NCBI RefSeq assembly: GCF_000420165.1
Contig: NZ_ATUK01000010.1
Span: 124,001 to 188,000 of the forward strand
Direction: 5' to 3'
DNA from: Thioalkalivibrio sp. AKL19
Lineage (GTDB): Bacteria > Pseudomonadota > Gammaproteobacteria > Ectothiorhodospirales > Ectothiorhodospiraceae
DNA length: 64,000 nt
Shown here: positions 17,664 to 26,007 of the stretch, piece after piece
How the letters are laid out: each line of letters starts with the position of its first letter
Position numbering within the stretch: position 1 is the stretch's first letter
Program-made: the position numbers and the translations under genes
The notes under the pieces: generated by a model
What the model saw: only the letters and a program-made list of their open reading frames with translations
Told to the model about the DNA's origin: nothing
Database searches by the model: none

Positions 17664-20063
17664 TCAGGGCGTAGCCCATTCGGCCGCCCGATGGGCGCGT
17701 ACCGGCCCGACCAATGATTCCGGACGCGCCAGGCCGTAGCCCTGCCCGTGAGTAACGCCAACCTCCGCGAGGCGCGCCCGGATGGCATCATTTTCCACGT
17801 GTTCCGCGATCGTGGTCAGCCCCAGGATCTGTCCCACTTCGTGAATGGCACGCACCATTGCGAGGTCGACCGGATCGGTGTTGATGTCCCGAACAAAGTC
17901 ACCGTCGATCTTCAGATAATCCACCGGCAGATGCTTGAGGTAGGAAAACGAGGACAGGCCGCTGCCGAAATCGTCCAGCGCGAAGTGGCAACCCGTTCGC
18001 CGCATCTCGGTCATCAGCCGGGCGGTTCGCTGCAGGTGCCGGACCGCAGCGGTCTCGGTGATCTCGAAGCACAAGCGGTCACCGGGGAGGCCGGACTGCG
18101 CCACCGACTCCTGCAGAAACACCAGGAAGGCATCGTTATTCAGTGACGAACCCGAGAGGTTGATCCCCATTACCGGAAGGTCACCACATCCGACAGCCTG
18201 GAGTTGCTGCATGTACGCCAGCGTACGGGACACCACCCAGCGGTCGACCTGCCCCATCAGGTCATAGCGTTCGGCCGCCGGGATGAAGGTATCCGGCCGG
18301 ACCAGCTGGCCATCGCTGTCACGCAGGCGCAGCAGGACTTCGAAATAGGCATCCGTGTCATCCGCCAGCTTGCGAACTGGTTGTGCCCAGAGTTCGAAAC
18401 GATCCTGCTCGATCGCGTCCGGAATGCTGCTGACCCAGTGCAGTTCGCCCACCCGGTCACGCAAGTCCTCGTCCTCCGCCCGGAACACGCGCACCTGGTT
18501 GCGCCCCGTGTCCTTGACCACATAGCAAGCCGCATCCGCCTGCTGCAGGATCAACCGGGTCGACTCGCTCGCCCCGCTGACTTCGACCAGCCCCAGACTG
18601 GCGGACACGGAGAAGGTCGACTCGTCCCAGTAGAAACGGAAGCTGGCCAGTTCGCGGCCGATCTCCTCGGCCAGGGTTCGTCCGTCCTCGATGTCCCGGT
18701 CAACCATCAGGATCCCGAATTCATCCCCTCCGAGGCGCGCGACGATATCGCGTTCGTGCAACAGATGAAGCAAGAGCGCCGAAACCTGACGCAGGAGCTC
18801 GTCGCCTGCGGTGTGCCCACGGGTGTCATTGATAATCTTGAACTGGTCGAGGTCGAGATAGCACAGGGTGTGCCGGGTGTCGTGCGTGCGCGCGGAACGT
18901 AGCTGGTCCTCGAGACACGCCTCGAAGGCCGGCCGGTTCAGCAACCCTGTCAGGGCATCGTGTGTGGCCTGATAGTCGAGTCGGCGCATCACCTCGCGCA
19001 GATCGCTGATGTCACGCATCACGAGAACGCTCGCCTGGCTGTCGGCGGCGCGATTCAGGATCGGGGTAAAGGAAAGCTGCACCGGGCGGGTCTGGTCGTT
19101 CGCGGTGTGCAGGCGCATATGGGCAGGGTGGCCTGCTTCCGCGAGCACCTGACCACTGGATCCGAGCCGCGCGGACATCGAGTCCCCGCCGCTCTCGTCT
19201 TCCAGACATACCACCTCGTCGAGGGGCCGTTTCGCCAGTTGTGCCGCGGGCTCGCCCAGCAACAGGCTGGCCACCGGGTTGGCGTAGTCGATACGCCCAT
19301 GGTCGTCGGTGGTAATCACCGCGTCGCCAATCGACTCCAGCGTGGTCTGGGCCCGCTCCTTCTCGCGCCGGTTCTGTTCCCGTTCAGTGGCGATGATCTC
19401 CCGCTGGTGCATGTGGGTCAGGGTCATGCTCAGCCAGTCGGCACTGAGCTGAAGGAACCGCCGTTCCAGCGCGTCCGGTGGCTTGCGTCTCGCATCGTCG
19501 CGATAGAGCACCAACAAGCCACGCTGGTTGTCGGGAAGCGGAAGTTCGACCGTCTCGAGGCAAGCCGGAAGCGAATCCAGGCCCCTGGAGCGCAGTTCCT
19601 CGCAGGTACCGGACCGGCCTTCCTCAAGGGACAATGCCGCAAGCTCCCGCAGCGCACGTTCGGACAACGGCGAGGCGCGGTGCGGCGGGTAGTGCCGGAG
19701 TCGTCTTGCCTCCATCCCGGCCGGGTCCAGTTCATAGAGGGCCACCCCATCCATCCGCAGCTGCTCGGCAACCACCCGCAGCAAATGCCGAATGGCCTCC
19801 TCGTGGTCACTCCTGGCCTGGGTCGCTTCGACAAAGGTATTCAGGAGATCGGTCTGCGACCGAAGCAGGTGCATGCGCGCCAGCATGAACCCGAAAAGGA
19901 TCCCGACAACGGAAGGGATCGCCAGCAAGCGCGGCTCGAAACGATCGGCCCCATAGACAAACAGGATCTGAACCACCGCCAGCAGAGTGACGATCGCGAC
20001 CGAAATGCCGATGAACCGCGCATAGGCCGGCCAGGTGTTCCGTAACCGGAGTTGTGCCCGCAT
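17664..20063 (-). CDS. GAF-PAS-GGDEF-EAL membrane protein, dual c-di-GMP protein
   Basis: 799 residues from ATG 20063, behind a very purine-rich AGGGGAGGGGGGG. Two N-terminal membrane segments (about 12-60) lead into a GAF-like domain (75-215), a PAS domain (about 235-355), GGDEF (about 365-530) and EAL (about 545-790). The GGDEF domain keeps DLDQFKIIND, GHTAGD and GGDEF; at the I-site the Arg is His (HERD), so product inhibition is doubtful. The EAL motif reads EVL, with GINLSG, FEITET, DDFGSGLSS, LKIDG and GQGYGLARP retained, so hydrolysis is plausible. It is transcribed alone. Confidence 0.92.
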   Translation of the reverse strand: MRAQLRLRNTWPAYARFIGISVAIVTLLAVVQILFVYGADRFEPRLLAIPSVVGILFGFMLARMHLLRSQTDLLNTFVEATQARSDHEEAIRHLLRVVAEQLRMDGVALYELDPAGMEARRLRHYPPHRASPLSERALRELAALSLEEGRSGTCEELRSRGLDSLPACLETVELPLPDNQRGLLVLYRDDARRKPPDALERRFLQLSADWLSMTLTHMHQREIIATEREQNRREKERAQTTLESIGDAVITTDDHGRIDYANPVASLLLGEPAAQLAKRPLDEVVCLEDESGGDSMSARLGSSGQVLAEAGHPAHMRLHTANDQTRPVQLSFTPILNRAADSQASVLVMRDISDLREVMRRLDYQATHDALTGLLNRPAFEACLEDQLRSARTHDTRHTLCYLDLDQFKIINDTRGHTAGDELLRQVSALLLHLLHERDIVARLGGDEFGILMVDRDIEDGRTLAEEIGRELASFRFYWDESTFSVSASLGLVEVSGASESTRLILQQADAACYVVKDTGRNQVRVFRAEDEDLRDRVGELHWVSSIPDAIEQDRFELWAQPVRKLADDTDAYFEVLLRLRDSDGQLVRPDTFIPAAERYDLMGQVDRWVVSRTLAYMQQLQAVGCGDLPVMGINLSGSSLNNDAFLVFLQESVAQSGLPGDRLCFEITETAAVRHLQRTARLMTEMRRTGCHFALDDFGSGLSSFSYLKHLPVDYLKIDGDFVRDINTDPVDLAMVRAIHEVGQILGLTTIAEHVENDAIRARLAEVGVTHGQGYGLARPESLVGPVRAHRAAEWATP

Positions 20064-20271
20064 CCCCCCCTCCCCTTGCGTGTCGATGCGTCGTCTGGCA
20101 TCAACGGGGCCTTCCGCCAATAGCGGTGGAAATGCCCCCCGATCATTGTGACTATAACGGGTGCCTGATCGGGCCGAAAGAATACGACCCGCGGAAAGGC
20201 AACAGCCCTTCGGCTTCGGTACTCCGGAAAAGGCTTTCTGCACGTGGCGGTGCGGCCAAGATCGACCTGCC

Positions 20272-20385
20272 GCCGATTGCTAGATACTGGCCCCCAACTG
20301 GCGGGAGAAGAACCGGAGAACGCTGCGCGGCACCCCCGATGCCAGCAACCAGCAGCGCCTCACCAGTGAACCGCCGTCCGAATAA
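20272..20385 (+). pseudogene. Fragment duplicating the 3' end of the MOSC gene
   Basis: These 114 bases align without gaps to 16001-16114, the last 38 codons of the MOSC gene, including its TAA. Shared blocks include CTGGCCCCCAACTGGCG and CCAGCAGCGCCTC. An in-frame TAG occurs at the fourth codon (TGC TAG), so this is a non-functional remnant. It lies in the 358-base gap between two - strand genes. Confidence 0.85.
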
Positions 20386-20421
20386 CGCGTGCCACGCACT
20401 GGCCCACGATGGCTCCCACCA

Positions 20422-21945
20422 TCAGCCCATGGCGAGGTTCACCAGGGGGAACAGTCCGAACCAGAGCACATAGCCCAGGGATGCCGCCATCAGCCCGTCG
20501 ATCCGGCCCCGGGGACCTTCTCGGTGCAGCGCACGCCACAGAAGCCAGACCAGCCAGGCGGCATACGGGACCACCACATACCCGATCCCGGCATAGGCCC
20601 CCTGCGCCCATCCCAGCGCATCGAACAACGCGCCGCTGATGGCCGCCAGGATGGTGAACGACAACGCCACCCAAAGCGCACCGTCGTTCCCCAGCCGCAC
20701 GGCCAGGGTGCCCTTGCCCACCGCGGCGTCCGCCTCGCGATCGGGAATGCCGGATAGCGTGATCGACGGCACAATCGCCAGGAACAGCGGCAGGCTCAGC
20801 AGCCAGGGCAAGGACGCGGTCCAGTCGCCCGCCAGGAACACATAGCCACACAGCAGCACGCCCAGGCTGTGCGTCAGCGCGACATCGAGCTCGCCCAGCC
20901 CCCGATAGCTAAGCTTCAGCGGCGCCGCCGTGTAGCCGATCGCCAGGATCGCGAGGACGGCCATCACCAGCAGGATCGGCCCCGAATCTCCGGGTGCGAT
21001 CGCCAGCAACGCCACGAACGCGAGGGCGAAGCCCACCAGCGCGACGGCAATCCCCACGCCCAGCTCGCGCGCGGACAACAGCCCCTCCACCAGCACACGC
21101 GACCCACCGGTAAAGGGACCATAGAACCGGTTTTGCCGGTCCGAGCCAAAGTCCACGCGTTCGTTCACCAGCACCGTGGCCACTTCCAGAAGAAACAGGC
21201 ACACGTACCCGAGCCAGAACACCGGATTGCCGAACACCCCACCCGCCGGGGCGGCCACCAGCGCCCCCACCGCGTAGGCCACAAAGGTCATCGGATAGAA
21301 CTGCAAGCGCAACGCCTGGAGCCAGGCACCGGCCTTGTGCGCGAGCCACTCGCCCGCACTTTCGCGCCCCTTGGCCAGACGCAGCCCTTCCTGGCGTGCG
21401 CGCTGCATCCAGGCCTTGCGCTGGGCCTCGTCGCTATGGCGCACCGAGCCGAACATCAACGAGCGCACCGGCCGGACGCCACAAAACCCCAGCGTGGCGC
21501 GCGCCATCGCATTGGCACCTGGCTGGCGATACACCAGCCGGTGGATCAGCGGCGGCGTATCCATGGTCGTGATCAATTGCGCCGAACGGCCCTGCAGCAA
21601 CCCTTCGTACCCGGTACCACCCTCGCAGGAACGAAAGGCGAATTCCGGCGTCATGATTCGGTCCAGAAAGCCCTTGAGCAGCGCCGGCATGGTGCCCCAC
21701 CAGGTGGGATAGACAAACACCAGATGATCGGCCCATTCGACGAGGCCGCGCGCCGCCTCCAGGTCCTTTTCGAGCGGCTGCTGATTGGGCGAAGGGGTGT
21801 GGACGTGCGGATCAAACTCCAGGCTCGCCAGATTCAGGGACATCACCTCGGTCCCGGCCGCGCGCGCCCCTTCGTTGTAGGCTTCGGCCAGCGCCCCGCA
21901 CAGGCTGTCGGTGCGCGGGTGGCCGAGGATGACGAGCACCTTCAA
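20422..21945 (-). CDS. Flavodoxin-fold NAD(P)H:quinone reductase fused to UbiA-family prenyltransferase
   Basis: 507 residues. The start is TTG 21945 (MKVLVILGHPRTDS); GTG 21939 is an alternative and no ATG is in frame. Residues 1-195 are a Flavodoxin_2/KefF/NQO1-like domain: the flavin phosphate loop GHPRTDSLCGAL, then VFVYPTWWGTMPALLKGFLDRI. Residues about 210-507 form a UbiA-type polytopic domain with some eight membrane helices. Its two Asp-rich motifs are NERVDFGSD (first, as NxxxD..D) and GIPDREAD (second). The arrangement suggests prenylation of a quinone ring coupled to its reduction, but the substrates are unknown. The gap 21946-22337 holds nothing recognisable. Confidence 0.8.
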   Translation of the reverse strand: MKVLVILGHPRTDSLCGALAEAYNEGARAAGTEVMSLNLASLEFDPHVHTPSPNQQPLEKDLEAARGLVEWADHLVFVYPTWWGTMPALLKGFLDRIMTPEFAFRSCEGGTGYEGLLQGRSAQLITTMDTPPLIHRLVYRQPGANAMARATLGFCGVRPVRSLMFGSVRHSDEAQRKAWMQRARQEGLRLAKGRESAGEWLAHKAGAWLQALRLQFYPMTFVAYAVGALVAAPAGGVFGNPVFWLGYVCLFLLEVATVLVNERVDFGSDRQNRFYGPFTGGSRVLVEGLLSARELGVGIAVALVGFALAFVALLAIAPGDSGPILLVMAVLAILAIGYTAAPLKLSYRGLGELDVALTHSLGVLLCGYVFLAGDWTASLPWLLSLPLFLAIVPSITLSGIPDREADAAVGKGTLAVRLGNDGALWVALSFTILAAISGALFDALGWAQGAYAGIGYVVVPYAAWLVWLLWRALHREGPRGRIDGLMAASLGYVLWFGLFPLVNLAMG

Positions 21946-22337
21946 GCGGGGTCACCCCATGCGGTCGTCATACCTTCGTCCCCCAGCCAGCCGCGGTGAC
22001 AACCACCGACGTGATGGGTACCGCAAGCCAGGCCCTGCCCGCGAATCGGATTCCACCCTGCCGACGACGCGCCCCTGCATGACGAAACCCTCCGAACCGC
22101 GTGACTCACCCACACCCACGACCCCGCACCAGCCTCCATCCGCACCGACCCCGCGAGTCGCGGAATTGGCCCACCACAGCCACTCCATCCAGACAATAGC
22201 CCGCGCCGGCGAGGCTCGCTACCGACCCGTCATACCCGGAAGCGCCGTTCCGTTAGAAAGCTCGCAAGCTCCAGCCCACCGGAACAGTTCACCTGGCGTG
22301 CAAGAAGCGGTCGCGGCGAACTGCGTCTGCGGGTCGC

Positions 22338-22979
22338 TCAGCGACGCGGGTTACGGATTCCCAGCGCTTCGGTATCCCGTTGCGGCTCGGACCGCCGGCG
22401 CAATTCTGCGACGACCATACGGATCGATACGGCAAACAGAACCGTCCCCAGCACCAGCATGCCGTCGACCAGCCAGCCATTCGCCAGAAACGGAAAGATC
22501 GGACCATCAGTACCCCCGAGCTTTTCGGCCAGTCCCAACCCCAGCAGGAGCGACGCCGGCGTCTGCACCAGCGCCGCACGGCGGAAGGGGTGCATCCGCA
22601 CAGTCGGCCGCTGTGCCGCGGCCACCGTGGACTCCTGGACGGCATCCAGCGCGGCCGACGTGGCCGTCTCCGGCGGCGGCGACCCCGGCGCGATGCCCCT
22701 CTCAGCAGGACCCTCGCGGCCCCCTGCAGGGTGGCGACAGGCAAACACCCACCACATCAACAGCGGGCTCCCAAGGAACGCGAACAGCACCAGCCCGAAA
22801 GCCCCCGCCCCGGATGTCTCGCCACCGTTCAGCGCATGCGCGAGCAATACCGTGGCAAAGGGCAGCACCAAGGTCGCGAAGGCATATAACACCCGCACCC
22901 CAAGCGCGGCGCGCCGTCGCGACAACAGCATCACCAATGCGGCCAGTACCGCGAAACTGTATACAACCAGAAGAATCAT
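22338..22979 (-). CDS. Membrane protein of unknown function
   Basis: 213 residues from ATG 22979, behind GGGAGGCG. Three membrane segments lie in the first 85 residues, then a Pro/Ala-rich soluble loop (about 85-135), then two more (ALVQTPASLLLGLGLAEKL and GMLVLGTVLFAVSIRMVV). No recognised family. Confidence 0.7.
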   Translation of the reverse strand: MILLVVYSFAVLAALVMLLSRRRAALGVRVLYAFATLVLPFATVLLAHALNGGETSGAGAFGLVLFAFLGSPLLMWWVFACRHPAGGREGPAERGIAPGSPPPETATSAALDAVQESTVAAAQRPTVRMHPFRRAALVQTPASLLLGLGLAEKLGGTDGPIFPFLANGWLVDGMLVLGTVLFAVSIRMVVAELRRRSEPQRDTEALGIRNPRR

Positions 22980-23147
22980 GAACGCCTCCCTGCGTCACGT
23001 GATTGGAACGGTCCGTCGCTGCGGGGCCTGGCGACCCCGCCTGCCGATCCTGCCCTCATGGAAAACCCGTTGCTCGTGACCGCCCCCTGCACCTTGCCGG
23101 CCTGACCGCATTCTTCGCTGGCGCACTGTCCTGTCCCACCGGGTCGA

Positions 23148-25613
23148 TCAGCTTGCGCCGTCCTGGCCTGGAAACTCGAGTTCGTAACGCAGCTCCTCCT
23201 CTGGCTGCCGGATGAAGTTCCCCTGCACCAGGTCGACCTGGGCCTGCCACAGCAAGGCGAGACCGTCGGCATCCTCCACATAGCTGGCCATGGTATAGGC
23301 ACCGACCTCCTTGGCCTGCCCCAGGAGGCCGTTGAGTCGTGACGACGGCGCGCCGGAATGATGCAGCCCCACGGTGAGCTCGCGGGCGATCTTGACGTAA
23401 TCGGGCCGCATTTCGGCAAGCATGCGGCGCGTATCGGCATCGGTACTGGTACCAAAGTGCTCCAGGGCAATGCGGATCTCCATATCCCGGAGCGCATCGC
23501 CGAAGGCCGAAAGCTGATCCATGCGGCCCAGCACGTCGCCCTCGCGGAATTCCAGAACCAGGCTGCCCGGCCACACCCGGTGCGCGGCAAGTCGCTTGCC
23601 CAGCCAGGGCAAGAAGCTCGCATCACCGAGCGAACCACGAGACACCTTCACGAACAGCCGCGACTGTGGATGGCTCACGGTTCGGGCATCGAGGATGCCA
23701 AGGGCATTACTGATAACCCAGCGGTCGAGATGCCGGTCGAGCTCGAGCCGTTCCGCCATCTCGACGAACGGTCCCGGCAACAGGATCTTGCCATTCGGTT
23801 CGCGGATTCTCAGCAGCACCTCGTGGCGTTCGATCTGATCGGACCCACTGATATTCGCGATCGGCTGAAACACCGGAAACAGTCGCTTTTCCTTGATGGC
23901 ATGGGCAATGGTGCGCCGCCAGTGACTGCGCTCTTCGACCTCCAGATCCGGTGTCAGCAGCTCCGGATCCAGTTGCACCCGGTTGCCGCCACTATTACGG
24001 GCCTCGGTACACAGCGCGATGGCGCGATCCAGTGCCTTGAGCGGACGGTCCCACATCACCTGGCCGGCCCCGATACTGGCTGCGACGGCGCCCCCCGGCA
24101 GACCGGCCACAGCGGCACCGGCAGTCCGCTCGTGGAGGCCCTGCACGAGCTCGACAACCTCCTTCACGTCCTTGCGCTGGGCAATCGCAATCACGCCCGT
24201 CTCGCCGTGGCTCACCACCAGATCGCCCGGGGCCATGGCCTCGCGAATCCGGCGCACGAACTGGTTCCGGGCCTGCTGGTAGTCGATCGGGCCGAGACGC
24301 TCGAATAATACCCCCGGTTCGTCGAGTGCCCACTGCAGGACCACCGCGGTCCCCTGCGCAGGATCGAGACGGTCGAGATGGCACACTACGAGACGCTCGA
24401 ACTCCAGGGGATGGGCCGGCGTCGGTGCCCGACCCGGTCCGGCCTGACCGCCCGCGCGCGACCGAACCCGACGGTGCCATGCAGCCCCCGCACGGACCTG
24501 GGAGACGATATCCGCATCGGTACTGTCCGGCGGCAGGTAATCGATCATCCCGCAGGCGGGCGCGCCCTCCGGCACCCCCGGGGCATGCTCCATACCCAGT
24601 GCCAGGAGGGGTATGTCCAGGGACATGTCGTGGGGAAACAGCAGGCGACCGATCGCATTCGCGGTAATCCCCGGCAAAGGCCCGGCAATCAGGACCGCCT
24701 CCGGCCGGTTTTCCGTCACTCGATCGACCACCTCCAGGGGCTCCGTACTGATGGCGACCTCCAGGCCGGCCTGGCGCAGCATGGCCGCCGGTCCCTCGGC
24801 AGACCCTGCATCCGCCCCGAGCACGAGCACCCGGTAAGGGGTCAGGAAGTCGTCCTGTACCAACCCGCGAATCGCCCCCACCAGGTCCAGGTCCGTCACG
24901 GGCCAGTTCAGCAAGGCATCCGCCCCGGCGTGGAGCACGTGCCACTCGCCCTGTCCGGGTGCTCCATTCACGGGCGCCAGGATGACCAGCGGAACCCCCG
25001 GCAGCGACCCGTCACGCAGGCCAACCAGACGCGACAGTTCGGCATCGTCCAGCGTCGCCAGTTCGGCGATCATCACGTCGGGTTGGGCCGACTCGCCCCG
25101 TTGCGGCAGGGCGTCCTCATCGGTACACGCAACAACCGAATAACCGTGCATCCCCAACAGCAACGCGGTCCCGCTCTCCGCCGATGCCTCCGCCCCGAAC
25201 AGACATACCAGAGGCCGCCGGGCCACCGGGGCAATCGCGGCCTCCTCGGCACCGTGCGCGGCAAGCGGAAGTTCGCCCCGCACACTTTCGCGCAGCCGCA
25301 GAACCAGAGCTCCGACGGTCTCAAGCTCGGCCGGCTTGGGACGCACCGTGGTGGACGCGTACTGCGCGAGACGCTCGTCAATCCGGCGAGCAGTGGCAAA
25401 GGAGTCGTCCATTTCCGTGCCCGTCAGGCCGTTCACCAAAGCGCGCGTTACACCCCGGACATCCATCACGTCCGGTGGCCGGAACCCGCGCTGGCGCACG
25501 ATGTACCAGCGGTCCCTGAGGTCATCCACCATCTTTGGAAGTTTCCTCAAGAATTCGGTATCAGCGGCGTCTGGCGCGCCCCCGGATGACTGGGTTTCGG
25601 AGTTATGCATCAT
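23148..25613 (-). CDS. FimX-like degenerate Hpt-REC-REC-GGDEF-EAL protein, copy 1
   Basis: 821 residues from ATG 25613 (a second ATG follows directly). Order: an Hpt-like helical domain (about 20-110) without its phospho-His; two receiver-like domains (about 130-250 and 255-385) whose phospho-Asp positions are Glu (VMIAELA) and Gly (VLIAGPLPG); a GGDEF-like domain (about 400-550) reading HGETG; and an EAL-like domain (about 565-810). The EAL domain reads EVL and has lost the Asn (FVKVS), the paired Asp (ALEHFG) and AEG (ASYVED). The end VEDADGLALLWQAQVDLVQGNF matches FimX closely. It is expected to bind c-di-GMP without turning it over and to act in type IV pilus function; that role is inferred. 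Confidence 0.85.
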   Translation of the reverse strand: MMHNSETQSSGGAPDAADTEFLRKLPKMVDDLRDRWYIVRQRGFRPPDVMDVRGVTRALVNGLTGTEMDDSFATARRIDERLAQYASTTVRPKPAELETVGALVLRLRESVRGELPLAAHGAEEAAIAPVARRPLVCLFGAEASAESGTALLLGMHGYSVVACTDEDALPQRGESAQPDVMIAELATLDDAELSRLVGLRDGSLPGVPLVILAPVNGAPGQGEWHVLHAGADALLNWPVTDLDLVGAIRGLVQDDFLTPYRVLVLGADAGSAEGPAAMLRQAGLEVAISTEPLEVVDRVTENRPEAVLIAGPLPGITANAIGRLLFPHDMSLDIPLLALGMEHAPGVPEGAPACGMIDYLPPDSTDADIVSQVRAGAAWHRRVRSRAGGQAGPGRAPTPAHPLEFERLVVCHLDRLDPAQGTAVVLQWALDEPGVLFERLGPIDYQQARNQFVRRIREAMAPGDLVVSHGETGVIAIAQRKDVKEVVELVQGLHERTAGAAVAGLPGGAVAASIGAGQVMWDRPLKALDRAIALCTEARNSGGNRVQLDPELLTPDLEVEERSHWRRTIAHAIKEKRLFPVFQPIANISGSDQIERHEVLLRIREPNGKILLPGPFVEMAERLELDRHLDRWVISNALGILDARTVSHPQSRLFVKVSRGSLGDASFLPWLGKRLAAHRVWPGSLVLEFREGDVLGRMDQLSAFGDALRDMEIRIALEHFGTSTDADTRRMLAEMRPDYVKIARELTVGLHHSGAPSSRLNGLLGQAKEVGAYTMASYVEDADGLALLWQAQVDLVQGNFIRQPEEELRYELEFPGQDGAS

Positions 25614-25741
25614 GCGGACCGCGACGAAGGAATTCCACGTCACTATAGACAAGTATCCGCACCTCTGACCTCCTGGACACGGCTCAACCGAACGGATCTT
25701 CGTGCGGCACACTGCCAAAGCCCGTTGTCGCCGCCCAATTT

Positions 25742-25915
25742 GGTTATTCCCGAACCGAGCCCCGGGTTAGGATGACGACTCGCGCATGACGGGAGAGGGA
25801 CCGTGAACCGCCCCGGTCGGCCGGGCGCGTGCTGCTGGCGTTCGTGCCCTTCGCGGTGATGGCTGTCGCACTGATCGCGTCGAACACCATGATGCCGCTG
25901 CGCGAGGTCCTGCCC
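25742..25915 (+). pseudogene. Remnant of a second lactate permease gene
   Basis: Bases 25742-25804 match the intact lldP upstream region and GTG start (28676-28737), including TTAGGATGACGACTCGCGCA. The sequence then jumps to material matching 29557-29650 inside lldP, including GTGCCCTTCGCGGTGATGGC. About 820 bases are deleted, the frame is shifted and a stop follows, so no permease can be made. Bases 25916-26007 show no match. Confidence 0.85.
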
Positions 25916-26007
25916 TTCCCGGAACAGGGGGCGGACCAAGATAACCCGATGATGGCGCTCCCCTTCCTTCTCGTTCGCATCATTTGACCGAGAGCCCTTC
26001 GCGTCGA

